DNA of 64,000 nucleotides from Erythrobacter sp. GTDB lineage: Bacteria > Pseudomonadota > Alphaproteobacteria > Sphingomonadales > Sphingomonadaceae. The stretch is taken from positions 1-64,000 of the forward strand of contig JASBTD010000047.1 in the NCBI GenBank assembly GCA_030148605.1. The letters are read 5' to 3'. Under the pieces are notes generated by a model. That model was not told where the DNA came from. It saw only the letters and a list, made by a program, of their open reading frames with translations, and did not search any database. Shown here in pieces: positions 20,057 through 28,467 of this stretch. Both the position numbers and the translations under genes were made by a program. Positions within the stretch are counted from its first letter, which is position 1, and the number at the start of each line of letters is the position of its first letter.

Positions 20057-21031
20057 ATGGCAACGCACCGCACGAAAATGCTCATCATCGGCTCTGGCCC
20101 GGCGGGATATTCCGCCGCGATTTATGGCGCGCGCGCCATGCTTGAACCGATCGTGGTGCAAGGCATCCAGCCCGGCGGCCAGCTGACCATCACCACCGAT
20201 GTCGAGAATTATCCCGGCTTCGAGGATGTGATCCAGGGGCCATGGCTGATGGAACAGATGCAGAAACAGGCCGAGCATGTTGGCACGCGCATGATGTGGG
20301 ACACGATTGTCGAGGTCGATTTCGACAATGGCTCTCCGTTCCGCGCAGTCGGCGACAGCGGCGATGAATATATTGCAGACACAGTCGTGATCGCGACCGG
20401 TGCGCAGGCCAAATGGCTGGGCGTGCCGGGCGAGCAGGAGCTGGGCGGCAAGGGTGTGAGCGCTTGCGCGACTTGCGACGGGTTCTTCTTCCGCGGCAAG
20501 AAAGTTGCGGTGATCGGCGGCGGCAATACCGCGGTTGAGGAAGCGCTCTATCTTACCAATCATTCTGACGATGTGACGCTGATCCACCGCCGCGATGAAC
20601 TGCGTTCCGAGAAGATACTGCAGGAACGGCTGTTCGCGTCAGACAAGATCACGCCGCTGTGGAACAAGACAGTCGAGCGCTTCGTCGCAGGCGACGATGG
20701 CGCGCTGCATCATCTGGTGCTGAAAGACACGCAAACCGGCGAAGAGTCGACGCTGGAAGTCGATGGCGCATTCGTGGCGATCGGCCATGCCCCCGCGACA
20801 GAGCTGTTCAAAGGCAAGCTGGCGATGGACGACAGCGGCTATCTCGACGTGAAGCCCGGCACGCCCAAGACTGCGATCCCCGGTGTGTTCGCGGCGGGCG
20901 ATGTGACCGATCATGTCTATCGCCAGGCGGTGACCGCAGCGGGCATGGGCTGCATGGCCGCGCTCGATGCCGAGAAGTTCCTCGCGACGCTGGAGTTCGA
21001 GAAGGAACCGGCGACCGAAGCAGCCGAGTAA
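20057..21031 (+). CDS. trxB: thioredoxin-disulfide reductase
   Basis: 324 residues. The FAD-binding motif GSGPAGYSAAIYGAR is near the N-terminus, the redox pair Cys137/Cys140 lies in ACATCDG, the NADPH motif is GGGNTAVEEA, and the second FAD motif is GVFAAGDVTD. It reduces thioredoxin with NADPH in the cytoplasm. Length and order are standard for low-molecular-weight TrxB. It stands alone, followed by a palindromic repeat that separates it from two convergent MAPEG genes. Confidence 0.96.
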   Translation: MATHRTKMLIIGSGPAGYSAAIYGARAMLEPIVVQGIQPGGQLTITTDVENYPGFEDVIQGPWLMEQMQKQAEHVGTRMMWDTIVEVDFDNGSPFRAVGDSGDEYIADTVVIATGAQAKWLGVPGEQELGGKGVSACATCDGFFFRGKKVAVIGGGNTAVEEALYLTNHSDDVTLIHRRDELRSEKILQERLFASDKITPLWNKTVERFVAGDDGALHHLVLKDTQTGEESTLEVDGAFVAIGHAPATELFKGKLAMDDSGYLDVKPGTPKTAIPGVFAAGDVTDHVYRQAVTAAGMGCMAALDAEKFLATLEFEKEPATEAAE

Positions 21032-21041
21032 CTGCTCATCC

Positions 21042-21102
21042 GTGATCTCCTGCGAAGGCAGGAGTCAATGGCAGCCGGGTTCCTGCTTGCGCAGGAACTC
21101 AC
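21042..21102. repeat. dispersed palindromic repeat, CTCCTGCGAAGGCAGGAG type
   Basis: It contains a left hairpin (CTCCTGCGAAGGCAGGAG) and a right hairpin (TTCCTGCTTGCGCAGGAA) separated by about 16 bases. The plan matches the copies at 23241, 25956 and 32171, where a GC-rich hairpin, a spacer and a second hairpin also occur. It lies between convergent trxB and a MAPEG gene and could also act in transcription termination. Confidence 0.7.
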
Positions 21103-21118
21103 AAGGCTGAGACAGACA

Positions 21119-21553
21119 TCACAAATGAATGTCGAACACGCTGATCGACGCGTGGAAGATCAGCGCGATCAGCACCAGGCTGGACAGGAAGAACAGCACG
21201 AACCGCACCAGCACCATGTTGGCGGTCGCCTGAACCAGCGAGTGCACCACGCGCAGCCCGACATAAATCCACGCCAGCAGAGCGTTCATCCCGTCACCCT
21301 GGCCGATGATCGCCAGCACGATCGCCACCGCGTAAAACACGGTTGGCGCTTCATGCAAGTGATTGTAATTATGCGCCTTCCACTGCACGCTCGCCGGAAG
21401 TCTTTCGTCAAGGATACCCGTTTTCTGCGCATCATCCGGGCCGACCCGTGCCTTGCTCATTGCCGGGATTCGCGTTGCATACATCCAGGCCCACATCACC
21501 ATGGTCCAGATGGCGAGTGCCACAACAGGTTGCAGGATATCCATTCCGATCAT
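21119..21553 (-). CDS. MAPEG-family membrane protein
   Basis: 144 residues with four hydrophobic segments. The central motif WKAHNYNHLHEAPTVFY and later AWIYVGLRVVHSL mark the MAPEG family, whose members include glutathione-dependent membrane enzymes. Bacterial members of this type have no fixed substrate. The ATG at 21551-21553 overlaps the stop of the upstream paralogue by one base (TGATG) and has GGAG eight bases before it. The two form a tandem pair. Confidence 0.82.
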   Translation of the reverse strand: MIGMDILQPVVALAIWTMVMWAWMYATRIPAMSKARVGPDDAQKTGILDERLPASVQWKAHNYNHLHEAPTVFYAVAIVLAIIGQGDGMNALLAWIYVGLRVVHSLVQATANMVLVRFVLFFLSSLVLIALIFHASISVFDIHL

Positions 21554-21999
21554 CAAAGTGCTCCAGGGTCAGCAAAAAGAGTGAGCGCCACAGCGCGGTA
21601 TGCAAGATAAGCGAGGGCTAGAGTGGACGCGATAAACAGCATGAACCGGATCGCGACGACATTGACGAGTGCCTGCCACAGTGAATGCACGATCCTGAGG
21701 CCGACATAGATCCACGCTGCCAACACGTCTCCGGCGGCAGCTCCCATCATCGCGATGATGATCACAGTCGGGTAGAAGATGGTCGGCTGTTCCATCAAAT
21801 GAGCGTAGTTGTGAGACTTCCAGTTGACCTTGTCTGGAAGGACACCCTCCAGATCCTGACCACGACCACCGGGCGCCGCATTCTTCAGATCCATCCCTGA
21901 CTTGGCCATCGCCGGAAACCGTGTTCCTGCAGTCCACATCAGCATGACCAGTGACCAAGCGACGAGCACCGCTGCGGGTGCGAGCATTTGAGCTAGCAT
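21553..21999 (-). CDS. MAPEG-family membrane protein, tandem paralogue
   Basis: 148 residues, four membrane segments. WKSHNYAHLMEQPTIFYPTV and AWIYVGLRIVHSLWQALVN parallel the neighbouring gene almost motif for motif. A central loop unique to this copy reads GGRGQDLEGVLPD. The start ATG at 21997-21999 is preceded by GAGGGGAGAATT. The open frame extends upstream, but that part overlaps the region upstream of the dehydratase gene and is not family sequence. Confidence 0.82.
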   Translation of the reverse strand: MLAQMLAPAAVLVAWSLVMLMWTAGTRFPAMAKSGMDLKNAAPGGRGQDLEGVLPDKVNWKSHNYAHLMEQPTIFYPTVIIIAMMGAAAGDVLAAWIYVGLRIVHSLWQALVNVVAIRFMLFIASTLALAYLAYRAVALTLFADPGAL

Positions 22000-22066
22000 A
22001 TCAATTCTCCCCTCGAAGCGCGGAGACTGCGCAGCCGGAGATGGATTGTCAATTGCAACTGAAAGT

Positions 22067-23032
22067 TCAATTGCGACTGCCTGTGGAGATTGTTTGCGCG
22101 AACTGGTGCGGATCGACATTGCCACCGGTGATCATGATCACTGTGTTCTCATCCAGCGTGACCTTGCCCGCAAGCGCGGCAGCAAGTGCTGCGGCACCCC
22201 CGGGTTCGACCACCAGATGCAATGTGGTGAACGCAAAGCGCTGCGCCGCGCGCACTTCGTCATCGGTTACCGCCACGCCCGGATCGCTGCGCCCGGTCAG
22301 CACATCGAGGTTGAGCTGCGTCGTCGCCAGCGGTTGCAAGGCGTCGCAAATGGTGGTGGGTGCGTTGTCAGCAGCACGCACGATCTCGCCCGCGGCGAGC
22401 GCTTGCCCGACCATGTCCCAGCCTTCAGGCTCGACTGGAACGATTGCCGCCTCAGGGCAGGCGAGGGCGAGGCCCGCTGTCAGCCCGCCGCCACCACAGC
22501 ATGCCACGATCCGGCTTGGCTCGCGGCCCAATTGTTGCGCGATTTCTATCCCCGCGCTGCCTTGCCCTTCGATCACCCACGGATCGCCAAAGGCATGCAC
22601 CAGCGTGCCGCCGCGCTCCGCGATCAGCTCTGCTGCAACCTCGTCGCGATCTTCGCCTGGTCGTTGGTAGAGCACGACTTCGGCACCCAGCGCGCGGGTC
22701 GCGTCAAGCTTCACCTGCGGCGCGTCATGCGGCATCACGATGGTCGTTGCGATCCCCAATCGCTTGCCCGCCCATGCAACCCCTTGGGCGTGGTTGCCGC
22801 TGGAGACCGCCACCACGCCGGCCGCACGCTCTGCATCAGTCAGCGAAGACAGCCTGTGCCACGCCCCGCGGATCTTGAACGCCCCGATAGGCTGCAGGTT
22901 CTCCGCTTTCACCCAGCAGCGTGTACCATTGATCTCGACCGGCAGCAGCGGCGTGGGCGGCAGGATCGCGGCGAGCTTCCCCGCAGCTTCGATCACCCCG
23001 TCGCGGGTCGGCATCTTGATGCTGTGATTCAT
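22067..23032 (-). CDS. threonine/serine dehydratase (PLP, type II fold)
   Basis: 321 residues. The PLP-binding Lys sits in IGAFKIRGAWH. SSGNHAQGVAWAG and the phosphate-binding loop CCGGGGLTAG follow. No C-terminal ACT regulatory domain is present, so it is the short catabolic or racemase-like form rather than biosynthetic IlvA. It probably deaminates L-threonine or serine to 2-oxoacids. The ATG at 23030-23032 begins MNHSIKMPTRDGV; upstream codons look non-coding. Confidence 0.85.
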   Translation of the reverse strand: MNHSIKMPTRDGVIEAAGKLAAILPPTPLLPVEINGTRCWVKAENLQPIGAFKIRGAWHRLSSLTDAERAAGVVAVSSGNHAQGVAWAGKRLGIATTIVMPHDAPQVKLDATRALGAEVVLYQRPGEDRDEVAAELIAERGGTLVHAFGDPWVIEGQGSAGIEIAQQLGREPSRIVACCGGGGLTAGLALACPEAAIVPVEPEGWDMVGQALAAGEIVRAADNAPTTICDALQPLATTQLNLDVLTGRSDPGVAVTDDEVRAAQRFAFTTLHLVVEPGGAAALAAALAGKVTLDENTVIMITGGNVDPHQFAQTISTGSRN

Positions 23033-23240
23033 GCGCGGAATCCTACAGGATGGAACACATGGAACACAGTCCATGGGCAAGAATCTTGCCCCGAATTCTC
23101 AAGCACAAAATCTGCAGCTTTCTCGATGCTTAAAGAGGAAAATGGCGACATTTCGCGATCATGCATCCAATCGGCGATGTAGGAAAGTTCCGGATCAATT
23201 TACGGCGCTCGAGCATTGCATTATGTGAGCGCCCAAATCC

Positions 23241-23303
23241 GAGTCCCCGTGCAGGCGGGGCCTCCCATAAAATTGCACAAGGATCCCCGCTTGCGCAGGG
23301 AAT
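23241..23303. repeat. dispersed palindromic repeat upstream of the carboxyspermidine dehydrogenase gene
   Basis: Hairpin one is TCCCCGTGCAGGCGGGG and hairpin two is TCCCCGCTTGCGCAGGGA, with an AT-rich spacer. It has the same two-hairpin plan as the repeats at 21042, 25956 and 32171. It ends 14 bases before the start codon at 23318. The rest of the 285-base space after the dehydratase gene holds no further gene. Confidence 0.7.
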
Positions 23304-23317
23304 CAGGAAGGTTTGAA

Positions 23318-24529
23318 ATGAGTACAGTCCTCGTAATCGGTGCTGGCGGCGTCAGCTCGGTCTGTGTCCACAAGATGGCCATGAACGCAGAGATCTTCTC
23401 GTCGATCCATCTCGCCAGCCGCACCAAGCGCAAGTGCGATGCGATTGCGGAATCGGTGAAGGAACGCACCGGGCAGGACGTGGCGACCTACGAAATCGAC
23501 GCGGAAGAAGTGCCCGCGATGGTCAATCTGATCAGGAAGATCGAGCCTTCGCTGGTCGTCAATCTGGCGCTGCCATATCAGGATTTGCCGATCATGGATG
23601 CTTGCCTGGAAGCGGGCGTGTCATACCTCGATACAGCGAATTACGAACCCAAGGATGAAGCCAAGTTCGAATACAAGTGGCAGTGGGCCTATCATGACAA
23701 GTTCAGGGAAGCCGGGCTGATGGCGCTGCTGGGTTCGGGTTTCGATCCCGGTGTGACCAGCGTGTTCACCATGTGGCTGAAGAAGCACAAGCTGAAATCG
23801 ATCCGCCAGCTTGATATTCTGGACTGCAATGGCGGCGACCACGGGCAGGCTTTCGCGACCAATTTCAACCCGGAAATCAATATCCGCGAAGTGACCGCGC
23901 CAGCGCGGCATTGGGAAAAGGGCGAATGGGTCGAAACACCGGCGATGAGCGTGCACCACCGCTTTGATTTCGAAGCTGTGGGTGAGCGCAACGCCTATCT
24001 GATGTATCACGAAGAGCTGGAAAGCCTCGCGAAATTCGTGCCTGAACTTGAGCGTGCGCGCTTCTGGATGACTTTCGGCGACGAGTATATCAAGCACCTC
24101 ACCGTGCTGCAGAATGTCGGCATGACATCGATCGAACCGGTCAAGTATCAGGGGAAGGAAATCATCCCGTTGCAGTTCCTGGCTGCTGTTCTGCCCAAGC
24201 CCGAGACGCTGGGCGAAACGACCAAGGGCAACACCAATATCGGCTGTATTGCGACCGGCGAAGCGCTCGACGGATCAGGCGAGAAGACGTTCTACATCAA
24301 GAACATCTGCAGCCATGAGGCAGCCTATGAGGAAACTGGCAATCAGGCCGTAAGCTACACCACCGGCGTGCCTGCGATGATCGGCAGTGCGATGATGGTG
24401 CAGAAGATCTGGACCGGTGCCGGCGTGTTCAACATGGAAGAGATGGACCCCGATCCCTTCATGGAAATGCTCAACGAGCATGGCCTGCCTTGGAGCGTTG
24501 AAGAGCTGGACGGGCCGGTAGAGTTCTAA
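23318..24529 (+). CDS. carboxy(nor)spermidine dehydrogenase (saccharopine dehydrogenase-like)
   Basis: 403 residues. VLVIGAGGVSSVCVHK is the NAD(P)-binding motif. NLALPYQDLPIMDACLEAGV, LLGSGFDPGVTSVFTMW and DCNGGDHGQAFATNFNPE are typical of the Lys1-like CANSDH/CASDH group. It joins aspartate semialdehyde to a diamine by reductive condensation to give carboxynorspermidine or carboxyspermidine. The ATG at 23318 starts directly at the conserved strand. The decarboxylase for its product lies downstream, separated only by the GxxExxY unit. Confidence 0.9.
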   Translation: MSTVLVIGAGGVSSVCVHKMAMNAEIFSSIHLASRTKRKCDAIAESVKERTGQDVATYEIDAEEVPAMVNLIRKIEPSLVVNLALPYQDLPIMDACLEAGVSYLDTANYEPKDEAKFEYKWQWAYHDKFREAGLMALLGSGFDPGVTSVFTMWLKKHKLKSIRQLDILDCNGGDHGQAFATNFNPEINIREVTAPARHWEKGEWVETPAMSVHHRFDFEAVGERNAYLMYHEELESLAKFVPELERARFWMTFGDEYIKHLTVLQNVGMTSIEPVKYQGKEIIPLQFLAAVLPKPETLGETTKGNTNIGCIATGEALDGSGEKTFYIKNICSHEAAYEETGNQAVSYTTGVPAMIGSAMMVQKIWTGAGVFNMEEMDPDPFMEMLNEHGLPWSVEELDGPVEF

Positions 24530-24535
24530 ATTTTG

Positions 24536-25011
24536 TTTCGCGCAGAGGACGCGAAGGAAAGAGAGACTCAGAGAAAGGACAGGGGTGGAGATTGACGAGA
24601 TTTCAGGGATAGTGGTCGACGAATGCATTGCCATCCATCGGGAGCTTGGCCCGGGCTTGTTCGAAAACGTGTATGAAGCTGTCCTTGCAGGACGTCTTGA
24701 GAAACGAGGATTGAGCGTGGCTCGCCAGATGCCTGTGCCGGTCGAGTTCGACGGACAATTGTTCGATCCGGCCTTTCGCGTGGATATTCTGGTGGAAGAC
24801 AGGCTGATACTGGAAATCAAGGCGGTGGAACGATTGACCCAAACGCACATCCGCCAACTGCTCACCTATCTTCGTCTTCTCAAACAGCCCGTAGGGCTGC
24901 TTCTCAATTTCTCGCACGCGACCATGAAGGATGGTATCCGCCGTGTCGCGAATGGCTACAATTCGCACTAGTTCCTCTGTGCCTCCCTTCTCTCCGCGTC
25001 TCTGCGAGAAA
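24536..25011. mobile_element. putative mobile unit: GxxExxY gene between 40-bp inverted repeats
   Basis: The left arm (24536-24576) and the reverse complement of the right arm (24973-25011) align over about 40 bases: TTTC, CGCAGAG, ACGCG, AG, CAGAG and others are shared in the same order with few gaps. One gene fills the interior. The unit sits between two genes of one pathway that are otherwise expected to adjoin. No transposase and no obvious target duplication are seen. The mobile interpretation is inference. Confidence 0.6.
24585..24971 (+). CDS. GxxExxY protein (PD-(D/E)XK nuclease-like)
   Basis: 128 residues. ELGPGLFENVYE holds the family motif G24-x-x-E27-x-x-Y30. Asp67 in RVDILVED and the pair Glu77-x-Lys79 in LILEIKAVE complete a PD-(D/E)XK-like active site. 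AIHRELG and QLLTYLRLL are also typical. The biological role of the family is not established. A GTG at 24585 is the start chosen, eight bases after the left inverted repeat, with AAAGGA upstream. The stop is one base before the right inverted repeat, so gene and repeats form one compact unit. Confidence 0.85.
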   Translation: MEIDEISGIVVDECIAIHRELGPGLFENVYEAVLAGRLEKRGLSVARQMPVPVEFDGQLFDPAFRVDILVEDRLILEIKAVERLTQTHIRQLLTYLRLLKQPVGLLLNFSHATMKDGIRRVANGYNSH

Positions 25012-25030
25012 CCAACAGGACCATTCAAGC

Positions 25031-26284
25031 ATGGAAACAAAAGCCGGTGATCCGGGCGCCTTTGCCCAATTTGACTTGAACCGCGTCAATAGCCCCGCAT
25101 TCGTCGTGGATGCGGCGAAGCTGCGCGCCAATTGTCAGGTGCTGGCTGACATCCGCGATGCGGCAGAGATCAAGGTGCTCGCCGCCTTGAAAGCGTTCTC
25201 CATGTGGTCAACCGCCCACATCATCGGCGAATATTTGGACGGCGTCTGCACATCGGGCCTTTGGGAAGCGCGGTTGGCAAGCGAGTTCTACGATGGCGAA
25301 ATCGCGACCTATTCGGCCGCCTACAAGCCCGAAGAGCTGGAAGAGATTTGCCGCCTGTCAGACCATGTGATCTTCAATTCGCCTGACCAGTTGCACCGGG
25401 CTTCGCTGATCCTCGAGAACGCGCGGGCAGGGGGGCAGGACTTTGATGTCGGCCTACGCATCAACCCGCAGGTGCCAACCGGCGAAGTAGCGAAATACGA
25501 TCCCTCCTCGCCCGGCTCGCGGCTCGGCTTTCCGCTCGACCAGCTGACCGAAGAGCATCTGGAGGGAGTGGACGGGATCCACTTCCACAATCTGTGCGAG
25601 CAGAACCTTGAGCCATTGAAGCGCACTTGGGATGCGGTGTTCGATGCGCTCGAGCCATATTTCGGCCAGCTCAAATGGATCAATATGGGCGGCGGACACC
25701 ACATCACCCGTGCCGATTACCAGCGCGAAGAGCTGATCGAATTCCTGCGCGATGCGAAGGCTGATACCGGCGCAGAGATCATTATCGAACCGGGTGAAGC
25801 GGTGGCGCTCGACGCGGGCATCCTCGTAGGCACGCTGCTCGATGTGCAGTGGAACGGCATGCCGGTCGGGATCACAGACATTTCTGCAACCTGCCACATG
25901 CCCGATGTGATCGAGGCGCCCTATCGCCCTGCCATGCTGGGCGAGTTGACGGATGTGAGCTCCCGCGAAGGTGGGAGCCTCCTGCAAACTGGCGATACAC
26001 CGATGGAGGTCCCCGCCGTTGCGGGGACTCAGGACATCATTCCTATCCGTCTTGGTGGTCCCTCTTGCCTCGCAGGCGATGTGATCGGCGATTACCGATT
26101 GCCGGTTCCTGCCGAGCCCGGTGCGCGCTTCGCCTTCCTTGACCAGGCGCATTATTCGATGGTGAAGACCAACACTTTCAACGGGGTGCAATTGCCCTCG
26201 ATCTATCTGTGGGACAGCGAGACGGACCAGCTGGAGATGGTCAAGTCGTTCGATTACGAAGATTTTCGGAACCGATTGAGCTGA
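25031..26284 (+). CDS. nspC: carboxy(nor)spermidine decarboxylase NspC with an in-frame repeat insertion
   Basis: 417 residues, PLP alanine-racemase fold (group IV decarboxylases). LAALKAFSMW carries the PLP lysine, HFHNLCEQN and INMGGGHHI line the active site, and GPSCLAGD contains the catalytic Cys. It decarboxylates carboxyspermidine to spermidine. Residues about 310-334 are encoded by a copy of a palindromic DNA repeat (25956-26030). They give a low-complexity SREGGSLLQTGD-type segment inserted before the conserved LGGPSCLAGD. The frame stays open, so the enzyme may still work with a surface loop. Confidence 0.92.
   Translation: METKAGDPGAFAQFDLNRVNSPAFVVDAAKLRANCQVLADIRDAAEIKVLAALKAFSMWSTAHIIGEYLDGVCTSGLWEARLASEFYDGEIATYSAAYKPEELEEICRLSDHVIFNSPDQLHRASLILENARAGGQDFDVGLRINPQVPTGEVAKYDPSSPGSRLGFPLDQLTEEHLEGVDGIHFHNLCEQNLEPLKRTWDAVFDALEPYFGQLKWINMGGGHHITRADYQREELIEFLRDAKADTGAEIIIEPGEAVALDAGILVGTLLDVQWNGMPVGITDISATCHMPDVIEAPYRPAMLGELTDVSSREGGSLLQTGDTPMEVPAVAGTQDIIPIRLGGPSCLAGDVIGDYRLPVPAEPGARFAFLDQAHYSMVKTNTFNGVQLPSIYLWDSETDQLEMVKSFDYEDFRNRLS
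25956..26030. repeat. palindromic repeat inside nspC
   Basis: It starts TGAGCTCCCGCGAAGG and ends GTCCCCGCCGTTGCGGGGAC. It matches the intergenic repeat at 32171-32244 in both hairpins, with the same 73-base spacing from the first T to the last GGGAC; only the spacer differs. Here the reading frame passes through it without a stop. Confidence 0.85.
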
Positions 26285-26461
26285 GCGCGTTGGTTTAGAA
26301 ACGGCCAGGCACACGAGTTGTTGCAGCGCCCGGACATGCGCGTTTTTGCTTGCGAATCCGCGCGCTTCCCCTATATGCGCGCTTCTTCTGCCCCAAGGGA
26401 CTACCGCAAGGCAGGCTCGTAACCGTTTGGTCGAACACTGAACCTTAGGGGGTCCCTTGAG

Positions 26462-27667
26462 TTGCACATCTATCCCAACGCCCAGGCTGTAGTCCGCGAT
26501 CTTTCGCCGGACGAACCCGTTATCCTCAATCGCCCGCATGCGGCGCAGCGCGCGGCCCGCTTCTTCATAGAGAAGTTTCCGGGCAAACCGCTCTATGCGG
26601 TGAAGGCCAATCCTTCGCCTGAACTGGTGCAGGTGCTGTGGGATGCGGGCATCACCCATTTCGATGTCGCGTCGATCGCTGAAGTGCGCCTGGTGCGCGC
26701 CGCGCTGCCAGAGGCTGTGCTGTGCTTCATGCATCCGATCAAGACGCCCAGTGCCATTCGCGAAGCCTATTTCCAGCACGGGGTGAAGACTTTCAGCCTT
26801 GATAGTGCGGAAGAGCTTGAGAAGATCGTCAAGGCGTGCAGCAATCCCGAAACCGGTGAACCGGCCAAGGATTTGCGCCTGTGCGTGCGATTGCGCGTTT
26901 CCAGCGAGTTTTCCGAGCTGTCACTCGCCAGCAAATTCGGTTGCGACCTGATCGAAGCGCCTGAATTGCTCCAGCAGACCCGCCAGCATTGTGACTGGCT
27001 GGGCGTGTGCTTCCATGTCGGCAGCCAGGCGATGAACCCGTTTGCCTTCGTGCAGGCGCTGGACCGTACCCGTGCGGCGATTGCAGAGGCATCTGTCGTG
27101 ATCGACATGATCGATGTGGGGGGAGGGTTCCCGAGTGCCTATCCCGGGCTCGAACCACCACCGCTGGAAGATTACTTCGCGATGATCGCCAAGCATTTCG
27201 AAGCGCTGCCGATTGCTTACAACGCAGAGCTGTGGTGCGAGCCGGGGCGCGCGCTGTGCGCCGAATATTCCAGCATGATCGTGAAGGTGGAAAAGCGCCG
27301 CGGCGAAGAGCTCTACATCAATGATGGCGCCTATGGCGCGCTGTATGACGCCGCGCATGTCGACTGGCGCTTCCCGGTGGCGGCGCTGGAAGATGATCTG
27401 CGCGATCCGGTCCAGGATTTCGCCTTCTACGGCCCGACCTGCGACGATGCGGATTACATGCAAGGTCCCTTCGCGCTACCTGGCGACATGCAGGCTGGCG
27501 ACTATATCGAAATCGGCATGCTGGGCGCCTATGGCGCAGCGATGAAGACCGGATTCAACGGCTTCGGCAATGCGGAGCAGGTGATCGTGGCGGACGAGCC
27601 GATGATGAGCCTCTACCGCGGCGACCGCATGCGGCCTGAAGTCGATAATGTCGTGAACCTGCGCTAA
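26462..27667 (+). CDS. ornithine/lysine decarboxylase, group IV
   Basis: 401 residues. YAVKANP carries the PLP lysine (Lys48), CFHVGSQAMNP and DVGGGFPSAYPG are the barrel motifs, and GPTCDDADYMQGPFALP holds the catalytic Cys and substrate-binding Asp. It makes putrescine from ornithine, and putrescine is the diamine used by the carboxyspermidine pathway just upstream. The start is TTG at 26462, with TAGGGGG nine bases before it. The 177-base leader upstream has small inverted repeats but no structure I can name. Confidence 0.9.
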   Translation: MHIYPNAQAVVRDLSPDEPVILNRPHAAQRAARFFIEKFPGKPLYAVKANPSPELVQVLWDAGITHFDVASIAEVRLVRAALPEAVLCFMHPIKTPSAIREAYFQHGVKTFSLDSAEELEKIVKACSNPETGEPAKDLRLCVRLRVSSEFSELSLASKFGCDLIEAPELLQQTRQHCDWLGVCFHVGSQAMNPFAFVQALDRTRAAIAEASVVIDMIDVGGGFPSAYPGLEPPPLEDYFAMIAKHFEALPIAYNAELWCEPGRALCAEYSSMIVKVEKRRGEELYINDGAYGALYDAAHVDWRFPVAALEDDLRDPVQDFAFYGPTCDDADYMQGPFALPGDMQAGDYIEIGMLGAYGAAMKTGFNGFGNAEQVIVADEPMMSLYRGDRMRPEVDNVVNLR

Positions 27668-27682
27668 GCGCAAGCTCCTCGC

Positions 27683-28384
27683 TTATTCAAACCCCACGAA
27701 GCGCGCGGCCTCTGACACTTCGCGGCGCGTGATGTAGACCGAATTGGCGGGGAAATCCGGGTCTGGCCAGCCCAGCGCGACAGCTTTCATGATCACCTGA
27801 TCATCCGGAATTCCGGCATGCTCGCGCACCACGGGGGATTGCATGATGCCTTGCGAATTGATCACGCAGCCTAGCCCGCGTGACCATGCAGCATTGACCA
27901 GGGCGGTGGTGACAGCACCGCAATCGAAAGCGGTGTCGTCGCTGTCAGACAGTTCCTTGTCATAGGTCACGATCACGCACACCGGCGCATCGAACTGGCG
28001 AAAGCCGCGCAACACCCAGTCCTGCCTCTTGTCCTTGTCATCTCGGGCGATCTCCATCGCTTCGAACAGTTGGATCGCGCAGCCTACCTGCCGGTCGCGG
28101 TGGACGCCTTCAAACGCATGCCCGCGGCGGAATTCGCGGCTGTCAGGCACGCCGGCCAGAATATTTTCAGTGTTGCCCTTGCGGATCCGGTCAAGCGGTT
28201 CGCCGGTGATCACATGGAAGTGATAGGGCTGGGTGTTCATCGAGGATGGCGAGCGCATCGCCAGCGAAATGATCTCTTCGATCAGCGCGCGTGGAACGCG
28301 CTTGTCGAGATAGCCACGGATTGATCGCCGCCCCAGCACGACTTCATCATAGGTCTGGTCCGGATTGCCGCTTTCAAAGCCCAC
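27683..28384 (-). CDS. nitroreductase-family protein
   Basis: 233 residues. RRSIRGYLDKRVPRALIEE and APSSMNTQPYHF-like sequence (MRSPSSMNTQP) bind FMN. GLGCVINSQG and AVALGWPDPDFPAN are C-terminal family motifs. Such enzymes reduce nitro groups, quinones or enones with NAD(P)H; the physiological substrate is unknown. It points toward ornithine decarboxylase and shares no operon with it. Confidence 0.85.
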   Translation of the reverse strand: MGFESGNPDQTYDEVVLGRRSIRGYLDKRVPRALIEEIISLAMRSPSSMNTQPYHFHVITGEPLDRIRKGNTENILAGVPDSREFRRGHAFEGVHRDRQVGCAIQLFEAMEIARDDKDKRQDWVLRGFRQFDAPVCVIVTYDKELSDSDDTAFDCGAVTTALVNAAWSRGLGCVINSQGIMQSPVVREHAGIPDDQVIMKAVALGWPDPDFPANSVYITRREVSEAARFVGFE

Positions 28385-28467
28385 GCGTTATTCCCCCAAT
28401 TCATGTTTCGAGGCGAGTGCTAGCGCAGGATTTGGTGAACGCAAAATCCGTTACGGAACGTGGGCGC

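Noticed and set aside
26285-26461. Possible structured leader (riboswitch-like) before ornithine decarboxylase
   Set aside because: Only short inverted repeats such as CTGCC/GGCAG were found; I could not match a known polyamine-related leader.
25454-26779. Long minus-strand open frame of about 441 codons opposite nspC and the ornithine decarboxylase start
   Set aside because: It lies antisense to two well-conserved enzymes, its composition (rich in His, Arg and Gln) is that of a GC-rich shadow frame, and it has no recognisable domain.
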